Part shown: positions 24,929 to 31,135 of the stretch, piece by piece | How positions within the stretch are numbered: the stretch's first letter is position 1 | How the letters are laid out: the number at the start of each line of letters is the position of its first letter | Source of the DNA: Prevotella sp. UBA5387 | Lineage (GTDB): Bacteria > Bacteroidota > Bacteroidia > Bacteroidales > Bacteroidaceae | Length of the DNA: 31,135 bases | Direction of reading: 5' to 3' | NCBI GenBank assembly: GCA_002407775.1 | Contig: DHOP01000108.1 | Location: 56,185 to 87,319 of the forward strand | Translations under genes and position numbers: made by a program | The notes under the pieces: generated by a model | Told to the model about the DNA's origin: nothing | The model's input: only the letters and a program-made list of their open reading frames with translations | Databases searched by the model: none

Positions 24929-24935
24929 AAGGAGG
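24927..24935 (+). promoter_or_regulatory. Shine-Dalgarno site of rplI
   Basis: AAAAGGAGG seven bases before the rplI ATG, an almost complete complement to the 16S rRNA 3' end. Confidence 0.8.
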
Positions 24936-24942
24936 CTAAGAT

Positions 24943-25485
24943 ATGGAGATTATACTGAAAGAAGATATTGTCGGTCTTGGATACAAGAACGAGATTATAA
25001 CTGTAAAAGACGGCTATGGCCGTAACTATCTTATCCCGAAGGGCAAAGGTGTCATCGCTTCTAAAAGTGCACGCAAGGTATTGGCCGAGAACCTGAAGCA
25101 GCAAGCTAACAAGTTGGCTGTGCAGAAGGCTGAAGCTGAGAAGCGTGCAGAAGTTTTGAAGGATGTAGCTGTAGAGATCGCCGCTAAGGTGTCTTCCAAT
25201 GATCATCTTTACGGTTCAGTGACTGCCGCTATGGTAGCTGACGAACTGGCAAAGAAAGGCGTTGAGATTGACCGCAAGCTTATCACAATGCGTGATATTC
25301 GCAAGGTTGGCGACTATGAGGCTGTAGTGCACTTCCACAAAGAAGTAGAAATCAAGGTTCCTGTGAAGGTTGTTGCCGAGAACAAGCCTGTTGCTGCTCC
25401 TGTTGAGGTAAAAGCTCAGCCTGCCAAGGCATCTGAGGCAAACGAAGCTGTTGCCGATGATGACGAGACTCTGTCTGCAGAGTAA
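24943..25485 (+). CDS. rplI: Large ribosomal subunit protein bL9
   Basis: 180 residues. The N-terminal domain EIILKEDIVGLGYKNEIITVKDGYGRNYLIPKGKGVIAS is typical of bL9, with the long connecting helix (about 40-75) and the C-terminal rRNA-binding domain (about 80-145). A 35-residue Ala/Glu-rich tail (KPVAAPVEVKAQPAKASEANEAVADDDETL) extends past the normal bL9 end (about 148) and is likely disordered. Last gene of the ribosomal group, followed by a terminator. Confidence 0.97.
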   Translation: MEIILKEDIVGLGYKNEIITVKDGYGRNYLIPKGKGVIASKSARKVLAENLKQQANKLAVQKAEAEKRAEVLKDVAVEIAAKVSSNDHLYGSVTAAMVADELAKKGVEIDRKLITMRDIRKVGDYEAVVHFHKEVEIKVPVKVVAENKPVAAPVEVKAQPAKASEANEAVADDDETLSAE

Positions 25486-25531
25486 ACAAAAACATTGCAT
25501 ATTTTTTCGCACTGTAAAGCAAATCTATATG

Positions 25532-25570
25532 AAAATCCCTCTCTTCCTGAGTGTTGAGGGGGATTTTTTT
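25532..25570 (+). terminator. Terminator after rplI
   Basis: AAAATCC...GGATTTT arms with inner CCCTC/GAGGG pairing (two extra G bulged) around a loop, followed by a run of seven T ending at 25570. The hairpin sits where the fabD -33 box would be. Confidence 0.75.
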
Positions 25571-25572
25571 AG

Positions 25573-25588
25573 TATCTTTGCAAAGATA
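25573..25588 (+). promoter_or_regulatory. fabD -7 box within a perfect 16-base palindrome
   Basis: TATCTTTGCAAAGATA. The left half is a TAnnTTTG -7 box and the right half is its exact complement, covering the likely transcription start. The fabD ATG is 24 bases downstream. Confidence 0.6.
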
Positions 25589-25611
25589 TTGAAACATAAA
25601 AACATCTAAAT

Positions 25612-26499
25612 ATGAAAGCATTTGTATTCCCCGGTCAAGGTTCTCAGTTTGTAGGAATGGGCAAAGACCTCTATGAAAGTCATGCGTTGGCCAAGCAATT
25701 GTTTGATAAAGCTGATGAGGTACTTGGATTCAAAATAACGGATATCATGTTCGTTGGTACCGATGAGCAACTCAAAGAAACTCGTGTGACACAGCCGGCA
25801 GTTTTTCTGCACAGTGTGATTTCTGCACTATGCTTAGGTGGTGAGGAGCATCCAGCTATGATGGCTGGTCATTCACTTGGTGAGTTTTCGGCATTGGTTG
25901 TAGCAGGTGCTCTGTCTTTTGAGGATGGTCTGAAGTTGGTAGCAGCACGTGCTAATGCCATGCAAAAGGCTTGTGAAGCTAATCCTGGCACTATGGCTGC
26001 GATTATTGGTCTCGCTGACGAGAAGGTAGAAGAGATCTGCAAGGAGGTGAGTGATGGAGGTAAAGTGGTTGTTGCTGCTAACTATAATTGCCCTGGACAA
26101 CTTGTTATCTCAGGCGATAATGAGAGCATCAATGAGGCATGCGAGAAGTTGAAAGCCGCTGGCGCCAAACGTGCGTTGCCTTTGAAGGTAGGAGGTGCAT
26201 TCCACTCTCCGCTGATGCAACCTGCTAAGGATGAGTTGCAGCAAGCCATTGAAACGACAAGTTTTGCAACACCTAAATGTCCGGTATACCAAAATGTAGA
26301 TGGTCAGAAGCATACAGATGCTACGGAAATTAAACAAAATCTGATCGCTCAGTTGACTAGTCCCGTGCGTTGGACAAGTAGCGTACAACAGATGATTGCC
26401 GATGGTGCCACAGAATTTACGGAGTGTGGGCCAGGTAAAGCATTGCAAGGCATGATTGGACGCATTGATAAGACAGTTGCTGCCAACGGATTGGCATAA
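25612..26499 (+). CDS. fabD: Malonyl-CoA:ACP transacylase
   Basis: 295 residues. FabD loads malonate from CoA onto acyl carrier protein for fatty acid synthesis. It shows FVFPGQGSQFVGMG at the start, the nucleophile Ser88 in GHSLGEFSALV, a conserved QPA at 61-63, and catalytic His198 in GGAFHSPLM, all in the expected positions. No other fab genes are in the window. Its own promoter directly follows the rplI terminator, and a terminator follows the gene. Confidence 0.96.
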   Translation: MKAFVFPGQGSQFVGMGKDLYESHALAKQLFDKADEVLGFKITDIMFVGTDEQLKETRVTQPAVFLHSVISALCLGGEEHPAMMAGHSLGEFSALVVAGALSFEDGLKLVAARANAMQKACEANPGTMAAIIGLADEKVEEICKEVSDGGKVVVAANYNCPGQLVISGDNESINEACEKLKAAGAKRALPLKVGGAFHSPLMQPAKDELQQAIETTSFATPKCPVYQNVDGQKHTDATEIKQNLIAQLTSPVRWTSSVQQMIADGATEFTECGPGKALQGMIGRIDKTVAANGLA

Positions 26500-26519
26500 C
26501 TTTAGTAAATCATTGAGAG

Positions 26520-26560
26520 AGATTGCTACCTATATATAGGATAGCAATCTTTCTTATTTT
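26520..26560 (+). terminator. Terminator after fabD
   Basis: AGATTGCTA (26520-26528) and TAGCAATCT (26542-26550) enclose CCTA-TATA-TAGG with one bulged A, then TTCTTATTTT. Confidence 0.85.
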
Positions 26561-26587
26561 TAACAGGCTACTTTTGTATTATATGAA

Positions 26588-28741
26588 ATGATGACCAAGA
26601 AGATCATTATTTATCAGGTCCTTCCACGTTTATTTGGAAATCCAAATAAGAATCGAGTTCCTAGCGGGTCTATTCAAGAAAATGGAGTAGGCAAGATGAA
26701 TGACATCGATTTGCCCCTGCTAAAACATATCCATAGTATGGGCTTTACCCATGTTTGGTACACTGGCATCATACGACATGCGACTACGACGGACTATTCG
26801 TCTTTTGGCATTCCACGGCAACACCCGGATGTGGTGAAGGGTAAGGCAGGGTCACCATATGCGATTACAGATTACTATGATATAGATCCTGATTTAGCCT
26901 TGCAGGTGGAACAACGAATGGAAGAGTTCAAGCAACTTGTGGCACGCACCCACGAGGCTGGCATGAAGGTTATTATTGACTTTGTCCCCAACCACGTAGC
27001 ACGTGAATATCATTCCATCGCAAAGCCTGCAAATGTAATAGACCTTGGTGAAGATGACGATAATACCAAAGGATTTAGTCCCCGAAATAATTTTTATTAT
27101 AGTCCTGGTCAGGAATTCGTAAGTCCAGTTCAACCTCTAATCGGTGAGGAACCTTACAAGGAAAGTCCTGCCAAGGCCACAGGAAACGATCGTTTTGATA
27201 ATTGCCCAAGTATTAATGATTGGTACGAGACCATAAAGTTGAATTATGGTGTCGATTATCTTCCCAACGGAGAACATCACCATCATTTCGATCCAGTGCC
27301 TAATACGTGGAATAAGATGACTGATATTCTGCTTTTTTGGGCAGATAAACAAGTTGACGGATTTAGGTGTGATATGGCTGAGATGGTTCCAGAGGCATTT
27401 TGGAGCCATGCCACACAGATTGTAAAGAACCGATATCCACAAGTAAATTTTATAGGTGAAGTTTACAATATGGATCTTTACCATAACTACATCAAAGCTG
27501 GATTTGATTATCTTTACGATAAGGTGGGTATGTACGACTGCCTCCGTGATGTGATGACCGACAGACGACCAGCAAGCAGTATCACACGTTGCTGGCAGAA
27601 TGTTGACGACATCAAGGAGCATATGCTTTACTTCTTGGAGAATCATGATGAACAGCGTGTTGCCAGTGAATATTTTTGTGGCGATGCTCGTAAGGGTATT
27701 CCTGCACTCATTGTATCTGCCTTGATTGGGAGAAATCCCTTTATGGTATACTTTGGTCAGGAACTCGGAGAGGCTGGTATGGACAAAGAAGGATTCTCAG
27801 GAAGAGATGGTCGAACGACGATATTCGACTATTGGTCCCTGGATAAGATTCAAAGAGGGTACTTCGATCGTCGTCATATGACTAATGAGGAGAAGGCAAT
27901 ACAACTAAAATACCAGCAGATACTCCGTATTGCCAATCGTGAAAAGGCCGTTTGTGAGGGAGAGTTTTTTGATTTGATGTATGTGAATCCGCAATCGTGG
28001 AAGTTCAACCCGCGCAGCCAATTCGCTTTCCTTCGAAAATATAAGGAACAGGTTTTACTTGTCGTTGCGAATTTCTCACAAGATCGTGTCAACCTAGGGA
28101 TAACGATTCCTGAACATGCCTTTGATACTCTGCAGTTGACAGAAGGAGACGTTGAAGCAATGGATTTGCTAACGGGTGAGGAGTTACCATTGACCATGAC
28201 AAAGGATGGCATGGTCAATATGGACATCAAGGCTTTTAGTGGAAGGATATTTAAATTTAGCATAAAAATGGAAGCGATGGATTATTCATTCAACGATCAT
28301 AATAAATCGGAGTTCCCACCTGCTCACACAGCAGAACATCTGCTAAATCAAGTGATGATAAGGATGTTTGGCTGTGGGCGTTCTACCAATGCACACATTG
28401 AGCGAAAGAAGAGTAAGATGAGCTTTGTCTTGGATCATAAGCCTAACCGAAAGGAAGAGAAAGAAATAGAAAATAAGATGAATGACCTTATCGCTGCAGA
28501 TTTACCCGTTACCTTTGAGGTAGTGGACAAAGACCATTTGCCTGAAGGAATAAGCACAGACAAACTGCCGGAGGATTGCTCGGATAGCATCAGATTAGTG
28601 CATATTGGTGATTTTGATGCATGTCCCTGTATAGGGAAACATGTCCGTTCAACTGGACAGATCGGTCGTTTTGAACTTCTGGGAACAAATTGGGATCAGT
28701 CGACGATGACTTTCAGAATTAGGTATAAAGTTTTGCCATAG
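26588..28741 (+). CDS. GH13 alpha-amylase-family enzyme fused to an AlaX-like tRNA-editing domain
   Basis: 717 residues, no signal peptide. Residues 1-560 are a GH13 TIM barrel plus C-terminal beta domain: VIIDFVPNHVARE (region I), VDGFRCDMAEMVP with nucleophile Asp262, FIGEVY with acid Glu291, and ENHDEQR with His353-Asp354. Residues 561-717 are a tRNA_SAD/AlaX-like domain beginning MEAMDYSFNDHNKSEFPPAHTAEHLLN, with zinc ligands His580, His584, Cys681 and His685 (DACPCIGKHV). AlaX proteins hydrolyse mischarged Ala-tRNA products. In Bacteroides a protein much like residues 561-717 is, as I recall, free-standing, and Met561 (28268) could be its original start, so this may be a lost stop codon or frameshift. 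Sugar substrate of the GH13 part is not determined. Start could also be the next ATG at 26591. Confidence 0.9.
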   Translation: MMTKKIIIYQVLPRLFGNPNKNRVPSGSIQENGVGKMNDIDLPLLKHIHSMGFTHVWYTGIIRHATTTDYSSFGIPRQHPDVVKGKAGSPYAITDYYDIDPDLALQVEQRMEEFKQLVARTHEAGMKVIIDFVPNHVAREYHSIAKPANVIDLGEDDDNTKGFSPRNNFYYSPGQEFVSPVQPLIGEEPYKESPAKATGNDRFDNCPSINDWYETIKLNYGVDYLPNGEHHHHFDPVPNTWNKMTDILLFWADKQVDGFRCDMAEMVPEAFWSHATQIVKNRYPQVNFIGEVYNMDLYHNYIKAGFDYLYDKVGMYDCLRDVMTDRRPASSITRCWQNVDDIKEHMLYFLENHDEQRVASEYFCGDARKGIPALIVSALIGRNPFMVYFGQELGEAGMDKEGFSGRDGRTTIFDYWSLDKIQRGYFDRRHMTNEEKAIQLKYQQILRIANREKAVCEGEFFDLMYVNPQSWKFNPRSQFAFLRKYKEQVLLVVANFSQDRVNLGITIPEHAFDTLQLTEGDVEAMDLLTGEELPLTMTKDGMVNMDIKAFSGRIFKFSIKMEAMDYSFNDHNKSEFPPAHTAEHLLNQVMIRMFGCGRSTNAHIERKKSKMSFVLDHKPNRKEEKEIENKMNDLIAADLPVTFEVVDKDHLPEGISTDKLPEDCSDSIRLVHIGDFDACPCIGKHVRSTGQIGRFELLGTNWDQSTMTFRIRYKVLP

Positions 28742-28777
28742 ACCAATCGTTTCCCAATCAGAATATTATTAAACTAA

Positions 28778-28816
28778 AAATCCCTCGTAGAATCACAAAT
28801 GTACTACGAGGGATTT
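28778..28816. terminator. Bidirectional terminator between amylase fusion and rng
   Basis: Perfect 13-base arms AAATCCCTCGTAG (28778-28790) and CTACGAGGGATTT (28804-28816), 13-base loop, T-rich flank on the plus side and A-run on the other. The genes converge. Confidence 0.88.
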
Positions 28817-28834
28817 CTTATTTTCTTGACCTTA

Positions 28835-30409
28835 TTAGGCCTCAATCTCTTCTTTCATATCAATGAATTCGCCCTTGGAATCATAAAATTCGTATTGCAA
28901 GAATGCGAGTTTTTGCGAAGAGATGATATGCACTCCCCATCCGTATTTTTGTTGCCACTTTCGCTTAACGCTAAATAATACGCCTTTATTGATGTATGCA
29001 GCAACATAAGGATGGACGTGCAGATAGAACTTTTTGACGCCTATCTTGTTGACTAATTTGTCAATCTTTCTTTCGAGCTGATCAGTAAACAAGTAGCTTG
29101 ATCTAATCTTTCCGGTACCGTTACATGATGGACAATTCTCCTCAACGTTGACATCCATAGCTGGACGCACACGTTGACGTGTGATTTGCATAAGTCCGAA
29201 CTTACTCAATGGTAGAATATTGTGACGCGCTCTGTCTTTTTGCATGGCTTTGCACATGCGTTCATAGAGCATTTGTCGATCTTCTGCCAGATTCATGTCA
29301 ATGAAGTCCACTACAATGATTCCTCCCATATCACGTAGCCTGAGTTGTCGAGCCAGTTCGTCTGCAGCACCCAAGTTGGTATCAAGTGCTGTTCCTTCTT
29401 GTCCCTTTTCGTTCTTAGAACGATTACCGCTGTTTACATCCACAACATGCATGGCTTCGGTATGTTCGATGATTAGATATGCTCCGTGAGCATAGTTCAC
29501 CGTCTTACCAAAACTAGACTTAATTTGTTTGGTAACGTTGAAGTTGTCAAAGATAGGAACTTTACCCTTATACATCTTAACGATGCTCTCCTTTTCAGGG
29601 GCGATTAGGGTTACATAGTCCTTAACCTCATTGAATACTTCAGTATCGTTAACATAGATATTCTCGTAGCTTGGATTGAAAAGGTCGCGGAGCATTGCCA
29701 CGGCTCTTCCAGTTTCCTCGTAAACGAGTTGTGGTCGATTCTGTGTCTTCTGAACCTTGATGATAGCGTCTGACCAACGCTTAGTCAATGTTTTTAGTTC
29801 GGAATCTAACTCTGCGACCCGCTTTCCCTCGGCAACTGTGCGTACAATAACACTGCAACCTTTGGGTTTGATACTGTGAATGAGTTGTTTTAGTCGAGCT
29901 CTTTCTTCACCGCTTTTTATCTTAGAAGACACAGAGATCTTATCACCAAATGGGATAAGAACGAGGAAACGGCCTGCGAAACTTAGTTCGCCAGTCAGTC
30001 TGGGACCTTTTGTGGAGATTGGTTCCTTCACAATTTGCACCAAGACTTCTTGCCCCACCTCTAAGGTTTGCTGTACACTCCCGTCCTTTTTAAGGTCAGG
30101 AAGACGTGTTGCCTTGTTGAAAGGGTAGAGGCGTTTGCGGTCGCTCTGAACCTGCTTAAGATACTTTGCGTAAGAATTGAATTGACTTCCTAAGTCAAGA
30201 TAATGCAAGAAAGCGTCACGTTCATACCCAACATCCACAAAACAAGCGTTTAAGCCCGGCATGAGCTTCTTCACTTTGGCAATGTAGATGTTTCCGACGG
30301 AGAAGTTTGCAGAACGAGATTCATTCTGATATTCTACTAATCTCTTATCTTCTAAGAGAGCAATAGAAATCTCTTTCGGTTTTGCATCGATGATTATTTC
30401 ACTTGTCAT
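28835..30409 (-). CDS. rng: Ribonuclease E/G family protein
   Basis: 524 residues from the ATG at 30409. An S1 RNA-binding domain (about 38-135) is followed by an RNase-H-like and DNase-I-like catalytic core. Metal-binding Asp residues are visible in MHVVDVNSG and VVDFIDM, and the zinc-link CPSCNGTGK (about 435) joins subunits. There is no long E. coli-type C-terminal scaffold, so it resembles RNase G. It processes rRNA and decays mRNA. The start MTSEIIIDAKPKEISIALLED is the family N-terminus; the open frame extends 14 codons further to 30451 but that part crosses a hairpin. Confidence 0.95.
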   Translation of the reverse strand: MTSEIIIDAKPKEISIALLEDKRLVEYQNESRSANFSVGNIYIAKVKKLMPGLNACFVDVGYERDAFLHYLDLGSQFNSYAKYLKQVQSDRKRLYPFNKATRLPDLKKDGSVQQTLEVGQEVLVQIVKEPISTKGPRLTGELSFAGRFLVLIPFGDKISVSSKIKSGEERARLKQLIHSIKPKGCSVIVRTVAEGKRVAELDSELKTLTKRWSDAIIKVQKTQNRPQLVYEETGRAVAMLRDLFNPSYENIYVNDTEVFNEVKDYVTLIAPEKESIVKMYKGKVPIFDNFNVTKQIKSSFGKTVNYAHGAYLIIEHTEAMHVVDVNSGNRSKNEKGQEGTALDTNLGAADELARQLRLRDMGGIIVVDFIDMNLAEDRQMLYERMCKAMQKDRARHNILPLSKFGLMQITRQRVRPAMDVNVEENCPSCNGTGKIRSSYLFTDQLERKIDKLVNKIGVKKFYLHVHPYVAAYINKGVLFSVKRKWQQKYGWGVHIISSQKLAFLQYEFYDSKGEFIDMKEEIEA

Positions 30410-30426
30410 TTCCTGAACATATTTAT

Positions 30427-30467
30427 TAAAAAGAAAGGGAGTTCGCCACAAGGCGGCCCCCTTCTCA
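30427..30467 (-). terminator. Terminator or attenuator in the rng leader
   Basis: On the minus strand GAAGGGG pairs with CCCTTTC around an inner CGCC-TTGT-GGCG hairpin and is followed by TTTTTAATAAAT, ending about 18 bases before the rng ATG. It lies between the 29-aa gene and rng, so it could limit read-through into rng. Confidence 0.55.
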
Positions 30468-30483
30468 AAGCAAGGTCAAAGAA

Positions 30484-30573
30484 TTACTTGCTCTTATGAC
30501 GATTCTTGCGTAATCTTTTTTTACGCTTGTGCGTAGCCATCTTGTGGCCCTTCTTTTTCTTACCGTTTGGCAT
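30484..30573 (-). CDS. 29-residue basic protein, probable ribosome-associated
   Basis: Reads MPNGKKKKGHKMATHKRKKR followed by LRKNRHKSK, with about 17 Lys/Arg/His residues. The MATHKRKKRLRKNRHK core recurs in Bacteroidetes next to HU/rng genes, as I recall, and resembles the COX24/mS38-like C-terminal motif of small ribosomal proteins (bS22 type). This makes a ribosomal role likely but unproven. It lies 44 bases downstream of the HU-type gene and 74 bases before rng on the same strand. Without a Shine-Dalgarno site its start rests on the conserved N-terminus. Confidence 0.85.
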   Translation of the reverse strand: MPNGKKKKGHKMATHKRKKRLRKNRHKSK

Positions 30574-30617
30574 AACTCAAATTATTAAATAGTTATAATA
30601 GTGTTGTCTTCGAATGA

Positions 30618-30899
30618 TTATTCGCCTTTCATCTCGTCAACGAAAGCCTTAGCAGGCTTGAAGCTCGGCAGGTCGTGAGCGGGAATGGTAATAGTAGTGT
30701 TCTTACCAATGTCACGTGCAGTTTTAGCTGCTCTGTGCTTGATAATAAAACTGCCAAAGCCACGCAAGTAGACGTTCTCTTTACGTTCGAGCATGGAACG
30801 CTTCACCGTTTCCATAAAGCTCTCTACAACGACAGCTACCTCTTTCTTTTGTAGTCCCGTCTGCTCAGTAATCTCACTGATGATATCTGCTTTTGTCAT
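30618..30899 (-). CDS. HU-family DNA-binding protein
   Basis: 93 residues, the normal HU/IHF length. MTKADIISEITEQTGLQKKEVAVVVESFMETVK is the helical dimerisation part. YLRGFGSFIIKHRAAKTARDIGKNTTITIPAHDLPSFKPAKAF is the beta-arm region and PxFxPxKxF end typical of HU. It bends DNA as a dimer and compacts the nucleoid. Whether it is HU or IHF in function cannot be told. First gene of a likely transcript with the 29-aa gene and rng. Confidence 0.95.
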   Translation of the reverse strand: MTKADIISEITEQTGLQKKEVAVVVESFMETVKRSMLERKENVYLRGFGSFIIKHRAAKTARDIGKNTTITIPAHDLPSFKPAKAFVDEMKGE

Positions 30900-30946
30900 T
30901 TCTGATATAATATTTTTGTAATGTTTTACATCTATTTATCGAGGTG

Positions 30947-30954
30947 CAAATATA
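30947..30954 (-). promoter_or_regulatory. -7 promoter box of the HU gene
   Basis: Minus-strand TATATTTG matches TAnnTTTG, 47 bases before the ATG. No clear -33 box is seen. Confidence 0.5.
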
Positions 30955-31073
30955 CGATATTTTATTGTGATGAGGAAATTTATTCTTTGTTTTTTGCGAT
31001 TTTGGGTATGTTTTTTAATTTAGAAGTTCCTTGTTTTCAGTTGTTTAGTGATTTCAGTCAACTATAAGGGTAT

Positions 31074-31110
31074 AAAAACAAAATAAGCCACAGTCTTACT
31101 GTAGCTTATT
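31074..31110 (-). terminator. Terminator of the downstream tRNA gene
   Basis: AATAAGC (31082-31088) pairs with GCTTATT (31104-31110) and inner ACAG/CTGT; on the minus strand this is followed by TTTTGTTTTT. It lies just past the partial tRNA 3' end. Confidence 0.8.
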
Positions 31111-31113
31111 CAG

Positions 31114-31135
31114 TGACTCCGCTGGGATTCAAACC
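31114..31135 (-). tRNA. tRNA, 3' part only (identity unknown)
   Basis: On the minus strand GG-TTTGAAT-CCCAG (T arm and loop), acceptor strand CGGAGTC and discriminator A at 31114. CCA is not encoded. The T loop has U in place of the nearly universal C56. The anticodon is outside the window, so identity cannot be given. A terminator directly follows. Confidence 0.7.

Noticed and set aside
1..31135. CRISPR array, prophage or integrated element
   Set aside because: No regularly spaced repeats, phage genes or integrase were seen; gene content is core.

Overview
The window looks like a chromosomal segment of a Prevotella-like member of the Bacteroidales. The main signs are repeated Bacteroidetes -7 boxes (TAnnTTTG, several with a TTTG/TTG -33 box 19-20 bases upstream), few Shine-Dalgarno sequences, a tmRNA whose tag reads GENNYALAA, a TonB-dependent receptor, an RNase E/G of the Bacteroidetes type and a 29-codon basic gene of the kind found beside HU/rng in this phylum. 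No species can be named from the sequence alone. Most of the window is core genome. The only mobile-element trace is an ISL3-type transposase fragment, and there is no prophage or CRISPR array.

Layout. 1-81: 3' truncated tRNA-Ser(UGA), minus strand. 219-6877: plus-strand run of mutS2, a WG-repeat-like protein, an LTA-synthase-like sulfatase-fold membrane enzyme, a PAP2 phosphatase and trmO. 6967-8649: cstA on the minus strand with a good promoter and a leader of about 200 nt. 8885-12950: a three-gene plus-strand group of PfkB-type sugar kinase with a signal-peptide-like N-terminus, TonB-dependent receptor and DUF362 lipoprotein. 13062-16803: minus-strand BaiN/HI0933-type flavoprotein, tmRNA (ssrA) and MATE transporter. 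16884-17108: transposase remnant. 17261-20250: PLP synthesis locus, with a ThiD-like domain fused to an AraC HTH followed by pdxS-pdxT. 20334-22840: copper locus with a CopZ-like chaperone and a CopA-like P-type ATPase. 22867-24039: acyltransferase 3, minus strand. 24253-25485: rpsF-rpsR-rplI. 25573-26560: fabD. 26588-28741: GH13 glycosidase fused to an AlaX-like editing domain. 28835-30954: minus-strand HU-type gene, 29-aa basic protein and RNase G/E. 31074-31135: terminator and the 3' end of another tRNA.

Genes that appear to work together: PdxS and PdxT form the glutamine-dependent PLP synthase, and the upstream ThiD/AraC fusion has lost the ThiD catalytic motifs, so it is a good candidate for a vitamin-sensing regulator of that operon. 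The CopZ-like protein should hand copper to the P-type ATPase, but this ATPase lacks most of the nucleotide-binding (N) domain and carries a palindromic repeat inside its coding sequence. The S6-S18-L9 genes use strong Shine-Dalgarno sites, which is unusual for this phylum. The most interesting items are the ThiD/AraC pseudo-kinase regulator, the N-domain-poor CopA, the amylase/AlaX fusion, the apparently exported sugar kinase next to a TonB receptor and DUF362 lipoprotein, and a possible 21-codon ORF in the tmRNA leader.
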